Shown here piece after piece: positions 5,800-12,378 of a stretch of 34,798 nt of DNA. Source of the DNA: an uncultured Spirochaetales bacterium (GTDB taxonomy: Bacteria; Spirochaetota; Spirochaetia; Sphaerochaetales; Sphaerochaetaceae); contig CASDXQ010000016.1 in assembly GCA_949285145.1 (NCBI GenBank), positions 1 through 34,798 on the forward strand, written 5' to 3'. The notes under the pieces are model-generated. The model did not search any database. It saw only the letters and a list, made by a program, of their open reading frames with translations, and was not told where the DNA came from. How positions within the stretch are numbered: position 1 is the first letter of the stretch; every line of letters begins with the position of its first letter. Made by a program: the position numbers and the translations under genes.

Positions 5800-6426
5800 A
5801 TGAAAAATACATTCTTCAATAAGAAATTTGCATATACATATAATAATATTACGGCAATGCTGATTGCAGCCAATATTGCCGTATTCTGTCTGACTTATTT
5901 CCTGTTCCCTCGTCTGACGTATACGCTTGCCATGATCCCGGGTTCAATCTATTACAATCATTCCTACTGGCAGTTCGTGACTTACATGTTCACTCATGCA
6001 TCAGTAAGCCATCTGCTTTTCAATGTGCTTTCCCTTTACATATTCGCAACTGCTGTTGAAAGAAGAGTGGGAAGCAGGGAATTCCTGCTTTACTATTTTC
6101 TGACAGGAACTCTGTCAGGCATTGCAAGCTATGGTGTCTATTACCTGACGAATACAAATGTCGTGCTTCTGGGCGCATCCGGCGCCGTATATTCCCTTCT
6201 GATGCTGTTTTCCGTTCTGTATCCGCACTCTGTGATATATGTTTTCGGTATAATCCCGGTACCGGCGCCGCTGCTCATAATACTGTATTTCGTTATCGAA
6301 CTGTTCTCCGGGCTGCTGTCCTATGACGGGATTGCCCACATGACGCATCTTTTCGGTCTAGTGACGGGGCTTCTCTACATTCTCATAAGAATGAGGCTGA
6401 ACCCGTTGAGAGAATGGAGAAGGTGA
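5800..6426 (+). CDS. rhomboid-family intramembrane serine protease
   Basis: 208 residues with six hydrophobic segments, the bacterial rhomboid core. The catalytic dyad is visible: Ser127 in GASGAV and His183 in AHMTHLFG. The oxyanion Asn is N75 in HLLFNVLSLY, and the L1 region with YWQFVTYMFTHAS is also typical. The enzyme cleaves transmembrane helices of other membrane proteins; its substrate is unknown. I chose the ATG at 5800 rather than an upstream start at 5746. The latter would add 18 polar residues and run over the promoter, while the ATG sits 7 nt after a -10 box. There is no Shine-Dalgarno. Confidence 0.88.
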   Translation: MKNTFFNKKFAYTYNNITAMLIAANIAVFCLTYFLFPRLTYTLAMIPGSIYYNHSYWQFVTYMFTHASVSHLLFNVLSLYIFATAVERRVGSREFLLYYFLTGTLSGIASYGVYYLTNTNVVLLGASGAVYSLLMLFSVLYPHSVIYVFGIIPVPAPLLIILYFVIELFSGLLSYDGIAHMTHLFGLVTGLLYILIRMRLNPLREWRR

Positions 6427-6437
6427 GACAAGGGAAT

Positions 6438-6486
6438 GCAGATGGGTTTTTTCAGGGTGCGGAAAAGTCCTGATCTGCCTGTTTTC
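6438..6486 (+). terminator. probable terminator after the rhomboid gene
   Basis: GCAGAT (6438-6443) plus CAGG (6453-6456) pair with CCTG plus ATCTGC (6469-6478) as a bulged 10-bp stem, followed by CTGTTTTC. The bulge of nine bases makes this less certain than the other terminators. Confidence 0.4.
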
Positions 6487-6509
6487 ATCCTGCAATGAGG
6501 TCTTTCCTG

Positions 6510-6558
6510 AATGAAGTGACGGAAAATCACAGAATAAGTACATGAACTTCACTTCATT
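6510..6558. repeat. 10-bp perfect inverted repeat with a 29-nt gap
   Basis: AATGAAGTGA (6510-6519) is complementary to TCACTTCATT (6549-6558). It begins the 320-nt non-coding region between the rhomboid gene and the exported-protein cluster. It may be a protein-binding pair or an RNA stem; no function can be assigned. Confidence 0.4.
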
Positions 6559-6569
6559 TTACCGAACAT

Positions 6570-6695
6570 CTTGTGTTATAAGAACCTTTATCTTTATTTT
6601 TTCACGTCTTATGTCATAAGTAAACAGTGCTTTATAAAGAATTATTCGGAAAATCACTAAATTTTCCTTGACGGTTTTCAAACTTGTGACATAAG
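6570..6695. promoter_or_regulatory. three copies of a 13-bp partial palindrome CTTRTGNYATAAG
   Basis: Copies lie at 6570-6582 (CTTGTGTTATAAG), 6608-6620 (CTTATGTCATAAG, fully palindromic) and 6683-6695 (CTTGTGACATAAG). The third overlaps the -10 region of the promoter of the exported-protein cluster. Multiple sites of one dimeric regulator are the simplest reading. The motif was not noticed elsewhere in the window. Confidence 0.55.
6648..6667. promoter_or_regulatory. inverted repeat GGAAAAT-N6-ATTTTCC abutting a -35 box
   Basis: A perfect 7-6-7 repeat ends one base before TTGACG (6668-6673). A near-identical element, AGAAAAT-N6-ATTTTCT, lies at 11636-11655 before the ankyrin gene. This suggests a shared regulator or an UP-like element. 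Confidence 0.4.
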
Positions 6696-6697
6696 AT
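6668..6697 (+). promoter_or_regulatory. promoter of the exported-protein cluster
   Basis: TTGACG (6668-6673) and TAAGAT (6692-6697), spaced 18 bp, predict a start near 6704 and a leader of about 44 nt carrying the RBS GGAGGG. The -10 is weak, in keeping with regulated expression. Confidence 0.45.
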
Positions 6698-6747
6698 AGC
6701 GTTACGAAGGAAAAATCTTATCTATCTCTAATTGGAGGGAGACAAAA

Positions 6748-7467
6748 ATGAAAAAGATTCTTATTATCGGTCTTGCACTGATAATGTGCATGGGTATGGT
6801 GTTTGCTAATTACAATCTTATTCTAAGTGCAACCGTTGAAGGCATTACTGAGCCTGACAATAATGATCCAGTAACAGGTGATGATGAAACACCTGATATT
6901 GATGTTAATGGACTGCAGGGGTGGCTTTATTTTGATAGGACCGGATCAGGCAATCTGGGTGATAAAGACAGGTCCGGTCTTAAAGAGATAAATCCTGATA
7001 GCAATAATAGTACAGATCTTTATTTCTCTGATTTCGATCTTACAGGTAAGGCCTCTGGTGCTGATGCTCTTTATCTTTATATCGCCGCTGGTGAAAATAC
7101 AAAAGCCGGCAACGATGTTGTTGCATCAGTAACGTATTTTTCTGAGCACGGATGGGAGTTGTGCGATGCTGATGGAGAGCCATATGCTGAGGGTATGCCT
7201 GGATATAAAAATGTCCCAATAACATTTATATCTTCTGTTCAAGGTTATTCCGGTGCGGATACTCCGGTGACTCCGTATTTAAGTGTGGAAAGTGAAAATA
7301 AGGATGCCGGTGACAATTCTGAGACGATTACACTCACAGCTGCCGCTGGTACAAATACGGTAGATTCTGCGATTGTAGCTAAAACAACAGTTGTATGGGA
7401 ACAGGAGGCAGATTTACAGGCTGGTAGCTATGAAGCGACAGTTGCTATTACAATTGCAGCTAATTAA
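6748..7467 (+). CDS. exported beta-rich protein, paralog 1 of the array
   Basis: 239 residues beginning with a signal peptide (MKKILIIGLALIMCMGMVFA, cleavage near residue 20). The mature part is rich in Thr, Ser, Asp and Val and should form beta strands. Two features recur in the next three genes: a central block of the form LYLYIAAG-x-N ending in a strand before GW (SVTYFSEHGWEL), and a C-terminal strand AGSYEATVAITIAAN. The latter resembles the AGxYxDxVxVxV end of spore-coat-U and fimbrial subunit domains. No chaperone or usher gene is in the window. The protein is presumably periplasmic or on the surface. RBS GGAGGG is well placed. Function is unknown. Confidence 0.7.
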   Translation: MKKILIIGLALIMCMGMVFANYNLILSATVEGITEPDNNDPVTGDDETPDIDVNGLQGWLYFDRTGSGNLGDKDRSGLKEINPDSNNSTDLYFSDFDLTGKASGADALYLYIAAGENTKAGNDVVASVTYFSEHGWELCDADGEPYAEGMPGYKNVPITFISSVQGYSGADTPVTPYLSVESENKDAGDNSETITLTAAAGTNTVDSAIVAKTTVVWEQEADLQAGSYEATVAITIAAN

Positions 7468-7500
7468 AGATAATCAGCCTGCTGTTTGACGGTGTTATAA

Positions 7501-7524
7501 CAGGAGGCACTATTGTGCTTCCTG
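7501..7524 (+). repeat. imperfect hairpin between paralogs 1 and 2
   Basis: CAGGA-G-GCAC (7501-7510) pairs with GTGC-T-TCCTG around the loop TATT. There is no T-run, so it looks like an RNA stability or processing element or a weak attenuator in the 184-nt gap rather than a full terminator. Confidence 0.35.
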
Positions 7525-7567
7525 TCTACCGGTTTCCGCATGTACAGTGTTTGAAGGAAAGCAGTGT

Positions 7568-7651
7568 ATGAATAAATGCGGAAATTATTCAAATTGTTTA
7601 TTCTGCTTTTTCAGTGATAAATGTATTAAACATTTTATACGGGGATCTTGA
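7568..7651 (+). CDS. possible small cysteine-rich peptide (27 aa)
   Basis: The frame encodes 27 residues with cysteines at 4, 10, 13 and 18 and a basic end. An AAGGA motif (7554-7558) lies 9 nt before the ATG, and the TGA stop is directly followed by the ATG of paralog 2. This could be a leader peptide coupling translation to the next gene, or simply a chance frame. No family is recognised. Confidence 0.25.
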   Translation: MNKCGNYSNCLFCFFSDKCIKHFIRGS

Positions 7652-8269
7652 ATGAAGAAAGTAATATTGCTTTGTTGCTTGATTTCTTTATTCATTGTTA
7701 ATGCGTTTGCTTTGCCAAATACTTCTGATACGCTGAATGTCAGTGTCGCTGTAACTGAAGGCGCAGGGGCTGATAAAGATGAGGAAGATATAGTTCTTTC
7801 ACAAGGAATAATTCTTTCATTCCGGTATAAGATTCTTGACAATGATAATTACATTCCTGCAAATCTGGATGATTTTACAGTTGTCGAAAATAATGCTTCT
7901 GTATCGGTGACACTGCGTGGAGAGCATAGTTTATATCTGGCTGTTGGCGTAAATGGTAATCCTGTGAAGGATACAGCAGTGTCTCTTGCTTTTAATGTTG
8001 ATGGCTGGTATTTGGATAGTGGAGATAACAAAGTTGATGAATCATCTGCTACTATATCGCTTCGCGAGAATGGTATTGTAAAGCTATCACCTGTAGATAG
8101 TATGATTAGTACGCAGATTGAAGAGCCGAATATTCTGAAAATAATGCATTCTGCCGGACTTCAGAAAGAAAAGGTTTTTGCCGGATATGCTGTGTATGAA
8201 TGGAATGCTGTTTCTCCTAATGCAGGTTTGTACACAGCTACAATAACAGTAGGAATATCGGCAGCATAG
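7652..8269 (+). CDS. exported beta-rich protein, paralog 2 of the array
   Basis: 205 residues with a signal peptide (about 1-20, ending NAFA). It shares the array's central pattern, SLYLAVGVNGN followed by AVSLAFNVDGWYL, and the end AGLYTATITVGISAA. Codon use is visibly AT-richer than the flanking housekeeping genes (many TTA, AAT, GAT). The ATG is preceded by GGGGA at 7 nt. No cysteine remains after the signal peptide, so disulfides are not used. A structural or adhesive subunit is the best guess; function is unproven. Confidence 0.7.
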   Translation: MKKVILLCCLISLFIVNAFALPNTSDTLNVSVAVTEGAGADKDEEDIVLSQGIILSFRYKILDNDNYIPANLDDFTVVENNASVSVTLRGEHSLYLAVGVNGNPVKDTAVSLAFNVDGWYLDSGDNKVDESSATISLRENGIVKLSPVDSMISTQIEEPNILKIMHSAGLQKEKVFAGYAVYEWNAVSPNAGLYTATITVGISAA

Positions 8270-8282
8270 GCAGGTATGTTAC

Positions 8283-8957
8283 ATGACGAAACGGGTTTTA
8301 CCATTATTGCTGCTTTTTTCAGTCATTATTTGTAGTTCTGTTTTTGCAACAGTTGAAGATGGGAAAAAAGCGGCATCAGGTGTTTTTACACTTCAACTTG
8401 GTACTAATGTAAAAGACGGGTCTGGTACTTTTGAGGAAATTGAAAACATACCGGGCTATGACATAAATGGGATAACAATCTATCTGGGATACCGGTTAGG
8501 AAATTATTCTGCGAATGTACAGATGAAGGATCTTGTTCCAATGTCCGGTGAGAATGAGCAGCATGACACTGTTATCAATCTGGTTCCTGCTGATGATGAA
8601 TCCGCTGCCGATACTTCCGTCACTATTTATCTTGCTGCGGATTCAAACGTCAAATCGAATGTTTCTGTACGATTAGGTTTTAATGCAGGTGAAGGGTGGA
8701 TCCGTGAAAACGGTGATTTCTCTATTGAGATCCTCTCTTATTCTGGCGTCAGAACAGATATTATGTATCCCGATAACACAAATGTCACGGCAGTTGTTAT
8801 CGGAGGAGAACAGATCCAGCTGAATGCGCATCCGGGTAAACCGAAAGGTGAGGCGACACCGATTATCGCCTACTCGGTTCTTACATGGCCGAATGAAGGA
8901 ATACCGGCTGGGAACTACAATGCGGACGTTTCAGTTGTGATAGTGAATGAGGGATGA
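8283..8957 (+). CDS. exported beta-rich protein, paralog 3 of the array
   Basis: 224 residues with a signal peptide (MTKRVLPLLLLFSVIICSSVFA). The common core is present: VTIYLAADSNVKSNVSVRLGFNAGEGWIRE in the middle and a C-terminal AGNYNADVSVVIVNEG. It follows paralog 2 after 13 nt, so the two are cotranscribed. The frame overlaps an upstream alternative start of the next gene by 4 nt. The protein is secreted across the inner membrane and has no predicted anchor. Confidence 0.7.
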   Translation: MTKRVLPLLLLFSVIICSSVFATVEDGKKAASGVFTLQLGTNVKDGSGTFEEIENIPGYDINGITIYLGYRLGNYSANVQMKDLVPMSGENEQHDTVINLVPADDESAADTSVTIYLAADSNVKSNVSVRLGFNAGEGWIRENGDFSIEILSYSGVRTDIMYPDNTNVTAVVIGGEQIQLNAHPGKPKGEATPIIAYSVLTWPNEGIPAGNYNADVSVVIVNEG

Positions 8958-8968
8958 AGGGGGTTGAT

Positions 8969-9664
8969 ATGAGGAAGTACGCCATCGTGTTCTTGATAAT
9001 AACTGTGAGTTTCTTTTTTCCGCTGTTCGCGGCGGATGAGGCATCTCTTTCTCCGGTTCCGGCAATCGGTACTCTTCACATGTCAAGCAGTGTCGAACGT
9101 AATGCCGGAGTTGTGGTTCCGGAGGGAGCGGAGCTTGTGGGAAATATTCTTGTCGAGTACAGCCTGAACAGCTCCGAATGGTATTATGTGAACGAATCAG
9201 CGGTAACTGTTGATTCTCTCGGTGCCCAGAGCGATTCCATCTATCTCCGGGCAAGATATTACGGCAATGAGCCTTCAGAGTATAACTGTACCGTTGCTTT
9301 CTCAACTACGGGCTGGAACAGGACATCAAGAAGCTTCATCTCATCGCGCTCTGCAGATACAGAGAGAGATTACTATGACCAGATCAACGCAAATTCCGAC
9401 CTTCCCATTACGTTCGGCAATCTTGATATCTCATATACGGGAACAGAAGCCTCTGTGCAGAATTACGGGGCGGGCTATGACAGTCTGCGCAGCAATATAA
9501 TGGTTGAAAGCTCCTCTGACGATTCTTTCCGTCTGGTAGTTCCTGTACAGGGGCCTATCAATGGGGATCTGATAGCAACGCTTGAGGCTTCATGGCCGCA
9601 GAGCATACTGCCCAGCGGTGATTATTCTGCAGATATACAGATTGCTGTCAGCACGGGAGCATGA
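8969..9664 (+). CDS. exported beta-rich protein, paralog 4 of the array
   Basis: 231 residues from ATG 8969, chosen over ATG 8954 because AAGGGGG sits at the right distance and the signal peptide (MRKYAIVFLIITVSFFFPLFAADE) then begins cleanly. The array motifs appear as SIYLRARYYGN, TVAFSTTGWNR and the end SGDYSADIQIAVSTGA. Codon use is closer to the genome average than in paralogs 1 and 2. It lies 11 nt after paralog 3, so the operon continues. Confidence 0.7.
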   Translation: MRKYAIVFLIITVSFFFPLFAADEASLSPVPAIGTLHMSSSVERNAGVVVPEGAELVGNILVEYSLNSSEWYYVNESAVTVDSLGAQSDSIYLRARYYGNEPSEYNCTVAFSTTGWNRTSRSFISSRSADTERDYYDQINANSDLPITFGNLDISYTGTEASVQNYGAGYDSLRSNIMVESSSDDSFRLVVPVQGPINGDLIATLEASWPQSILPSGDYSADIQIAVSTGA

Positions 9665-9714
9665 AACATTTTGGACATACGGAAAATATATCTCATGCAG
9701 GAGGAGGTGAAAAT

Positions 9715-10365
9715 ATGAAGAAGAGAATCATTACAGCAGCCGCTGCTGTACTTCTGTGCCTTTCCTGTATGTTTGCCGAAGGTACGGCAGCATATGAAAC
9801 CCCGGCAGGACAGACTGTTTATACAGCTCAGGTTATCCTCAATATCCAGGATGAGACCAAGGTCGCATGGACATCTGATAAGTATGAACCTGGTAGCAAT
9901 TTTGCTTCAATATCTGATGGTTTGGTATCACTTCATGAAAACCCCCAGTCCGGGCAGTATACCAGCGCAGGTTCTGGCATCTTTGCTTCCGGGGAGTCCA
10001 ATCTTGATACTGCTGCGGCGAGAATAAAGATTTACGGCACTCCTCTTTATGAAGAGGGAAATAACACAGACCCGGAACGCATTGATTATAAACTACTTCT
10101 GGGAGCTCTGGAAAATGTTGAAAATAAGGTCACAGACGTTAACTTGTCGACAGCCAGCAATGCCGAAAGCACGGGTTACGGCACTCTTCTTGCTGAATTC
10201 TCTTCCACGTCTGAAAATGATAATTCCTCGGGATCCTGGCAACCTTGGGTATTCTCTATTCCCATAACAATAGAGACGGTCGGAGATTCACAGGAAACTG
10301 TGAATAAACTGTCCGGTGGAACAAGTTTAACGGGTACTCTCACACTTTGTGTAGAGTCCAGTTAA
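9715..10365 (+). CDS. exported protein, last gene of the array
   Basis: 216 residues from ATG 9715, which follows the strong RBS AGGAGGAGG. The frame is open upstream to 9661, but that part is not signal-like. The signal peptide is MKKRIITAAAAVLLCLSCMFA. The remainder is Ser/Thr/Asn-rich and beta-prone, but the GW block and the AGxY end of paralogs 1-4 are missing; it ends TLTGTLTLCVESS-like instead (one cysteine). It may be a different subunit type, for example a tip or base component, made by the same operon. No family is recognised. Confidence 0.6.
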   Translation: MKKRIITAAAAVLLCLSCMFAEGTAAYETPAGQTVYTAQVILNIQDETKVAWTSDKYEPGSNFASISDGLVSLHENPQSGQYTSAGSGIFASGESNLDTAAARIKIYGTPLYEEGNNTDPERIDYKLLLGALENVENKVTDVNLSTASNAESTGYGTLLAEFSSTSENDNSSGSWQPWVFSIPITIETVGDSQETVNKLSGGTSLTGTLTLCVESS

Positions 10366-10392
10366 TAAATCTCCAATGTTTAATACACATTT

Positions 10393-10438
10393 GACTGCAC
10401 TGCTGTCTTTCCTTCTGGCAGTGCAGTCGCCTTTTCTA
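10393..10438. terminator. terminator between the exported-protein operon and ada (bidirectional)
   Basis: GACTGCACTGC (10393-10403) and GCAGTGCAGTC (10418-10428) form an 11-bp perfect stem with a 14-nt loop. CCTTTTCT follows on the plus strand. It stands between two convergent units and can serve both. Confidence 0.7.
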
Positions 10439-11518
10439 CTCTATTGAATACTCTTTCCTCAAATCTGCGTACTGCTTTTTTATGACATCATAGATGATTC
10501 TGATTCTCTCATTATGATGTATGAATGCAGATTTCATCGCATTGAGTGTGATCTTTTCCAGATCCCTGAAGTTCAGATTGTATTTTTCACATGCGATCGT
10601 CATTTCCTTCGTGAGATTCGTGTCGCTCATCAGACGGTTGTCCGAGCAGAGAAAGACCCGGAAATTGTTGCGGTAGAAAATAGGGAAGGGATGTTTCTCA
10701 AATGATGGCACGGCTCCTGTTCCGACGTTGCTCGAAAGACACATTTCCATGGGAATACGCCTGTCCAGTATGAACTGTGAAAGAGATCCGAGTTTTGTCA
10801 CAGAACCGTTTTCTATCGTTATGTCTTCTGTCAGGCGCACTCCGTGACCGATCCTGTGGGCACCGCAGATCTGTATGGCCTGCCAGATGGATTCGACACC
10901 GAAAGCCTCTCCCGCATGTATCGTTATATTGAAATTCTTCCCTCTTATGTAATCAAAGGCGTCAATATATTTTTTGGGAGGATTTCCTTCTTCATCGCCT
11001 GCAAGATCAAATGCAACCACGCCTCTGTCTGAGAAGGCGGCGGCGATTTCCGCAATTTTAAGATTGTTCTCTGCTGTGTCTGTCCGCATTGCACACAGAA
11101 TGATGCCGACTTGCATTCCTGTTTCCGTACGGCCTCTGTTCACGCCGTCAAGCACTGCACTTACCGCTTCCTGTGCAGAAAGGCCTTTGTGTGTGTGCAG
11201 GTCGGGAGCGAACCTTATCTCTGCATAGACGACATTCTCTCTATGCAGGTCGAGAACTGCCTCATATGCGACACGCTCAAGGTTTTCCGCACTCTGCATG
11301 ACGGCTGTTGTATATCTGAAAGCCTCAAGATACAAAGAGAGGCTTCCTCTCCTGCAGCCTTGAGTGAACCAGTCCCTGAGCCGGGTTTCATCGTAGCTTG
11401 GAAGTTTTATGTTCTCCTTGCGGGCAAGCTCAATGATTGTCGGGACTCTCAGCCCCCCGTCAAGATGATCATGGAGTTCCACCTTCGGAACTCTCCTTAT
11501 CATGTCTTTCGTTACCAT
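10436..11518 (-). CDS. add: adenosine deaminase
   Basis: 360 residues. The amidohydrolase metal and catalytic motifs are in order: HDHLDGG at 16-22, HAGE at 201-204 with the catalytic Glu, RIGHG at 222-226, SSNV at 262-265 and SDNRLMS at 292-298, where the canonical ADA has SDDP. The enzyme deaminates adenosine or deoxyadenosine to inosine in purine salvage. The D-to-N change in the last motif still leaves the metal-binding Asp. The ATG at 11518 has no Shine-Dalgarno, but a perfect TATAAT ends 6 nt before it, so the mRNA should be leaderless. No purine transporter or phosphorylase adjoins it. Confidence 0.9.
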   Translation of the reverse strand: MVTKDMIRRVPKVELHDHLDGGLRVPTIIELARKENIKLPSYDETRLRDWFTQGCRRGSLSLYLEAFRYTTAVMQSAENLERVAYEAVLDLHRENVVYAEIRFAPDLHTHKGLSAQEAVSAVLDGVNRGRTETGMQVGIILCAMRTDTAENNLKIAEIAAAFSDRGVVAFDLAGDEEGNPPKKYIDAFDYIRGKNFNITIHAGEAFGVESIWQAIQICGAHRIGHGVRLTEDITIENGSVTKLGSLSQFILDRRIPMEMCLSSNVGTGAVPSFEKHPFPIFYRNNFRVFLCSDNRLMSDTNLTKEMTIACEKYNLNFRDLEKITLNAMKSAFIHHNERIRIIYDVIKKQYADLRKEYSIE

Positions 11519-11524
11519 ATCTGT

Positions 11525-11553
11525 ATTATATTAACAAACAGCTGATTGGACAA
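11525..11553 (-). promoter_or_regulatory. promoter of the adenosine deaminase gene (leaderless)
   Basis: On the minus strand TTGTCC (11553-11548), a 17-bp spacer and a consensus TATAAT (11530-11525) are followed by 6 nt and then the ATG. The seventh base after the -10 is the A of the start codon. Confidence 0.65.
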
Positions 11554-11635
11554 AACTTTTCTTCACCTTGTGTGAAATTTTTAAGACAGATTTTGTAACT
11601 TTTAGTAACAAATAGGATTACATAAATAAAAAATG

Positions 11636-11655
11636 AGAAAATAAGTGAATTTTCT
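11636..11655. promoter_or_regulatory. inverted repeat AGAAAAT-N6-ATTTTCT upstream of the ankyrin gene
   Basis: This perfect 7-6-7 repeat has the same architecture and nearly the same arms as the one at 6648-6667. An ACTAAATTTT stretch follows at 11660-11669, also present at 6657-6666. A weak promoter TTGTTT-N17-CAGAAT (11668-11696) follows it. Confidence 0.35.
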
Positions 11656-11729
11656 ATTTACTAAATTTTGTTTTATCGCTAGCCTTATTGCAGAATGAAA
11701 AAACATTAAGGAATTATTGGAGGAATATC

Positions 11730-12242
11730 ATGGCTAAGAAAGTTGAATCCCTTAACAAGAAACTTCTCGCAGCAGCAGTTTCCGCAACAAAGGCAAGCGA
11801 TATCAGGAAGCTTATCGAAGAAGGTGCGGAAGTCAACTGTCACAATGAATGGGGTCTCTCCCCTGTGATGCTCTCAGCACAGTACAATCACTGTGTTGCC
11901 ATCACAAAGGCTCTCATTGACGCAGGTGCCGACATCCACGAAGCTGAGCCGAAGTACCGCTCAAATGCTCTTCATCTCGCTGCCAACAATTCAGACAATC
12001 CGAAAGTTGTCGAGGTTCTTCTTGAGGCAGGTGCAAATCTTGATGCAAGAAACTATCTCGGCGAGACAGCTCTCATCATGGCTGTGAACAACAACCCGGA
12101 GACAAAGATGGCAACTCAGCTCATCAAGTCCGGAGCAGACATCAATGCACGGGATTATCAGGGACATTCTGTTCTTGATTATGCAAAGGTTGCAAAGAGA
12201 ACCTACATTGTGAATCTTCTCAAGGAGAAGGGTGCCAACTGA
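11730..12242 (+). CDS. ankyrin-repeat protein
   Basis: 170 residues from ATG 11730, preceded by TTGGAGG at the right spacing; a start at 11688 would skip this RBS. About four ankyrin repeats can be read, with markers such as EEGAEVNCHNEWGLSPVMLSAQYNH, DAGADIHEAEPKYRSNALHLAA, EAGANLDARNYLGETALIMAV and KSGADINARDYQGHSVLDYA. There is no signal peptide, so the protein is probably cytosolic and binds a protein partner that the neighbourhood does not reveal. It is monocistronic, between a 210-nt upstream region and a terminator. Confidence 0.85.
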   Translation: MAKKVESLNKKLLAAAVSATKASDIRKLIEEGAEVNCHNEWGLSPVMLSAQYNHCVAITKALIDAGADIHEAEPKYRSNALHLAANNSDNPKVVEVLLEAGANLDARNYLGETALIMAVNNNPETKMATQLIKSGADINARDYQGHSVLDYAKVAKRTYIVNLLKEKGAN

Positions 12243-12274
12243 TCTCTGGCTTTTATCACATGAAACATAAGAGG

Positions 12275-12304
12275 CTGCTGCATGATTTGCAGCAGTTTTT
12301 ATTT
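12275..12304 (+). terminator. terminator of the ankyrin gene
   Basis: CTGCTGC (12275-12281) pairs with GCAGCAG (12289-12295) around a 7-nt loop, followed by TTTTTATTT. Confidence 0.8.
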
Positions 12305-12318
12305 CCTCTGATGGTAAA

Positions 12319-12352
12319 AAATCCGGACGCTTTCGTGAAAACGTCCGGATTT
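12319..12352 (-). terminator. proS terminator
   Basis: AAATCCGGACG and CGTCCGGATTT form an 11-bp perfect stem. On the minus strand it runs into TTTTTTACC, so it terminates proS; it may also back up the ankyrin terminator. Confidence 0.75.
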
Positions 12353-12378
12353 CATTTTAATTCAGATATGTGAAGTGA

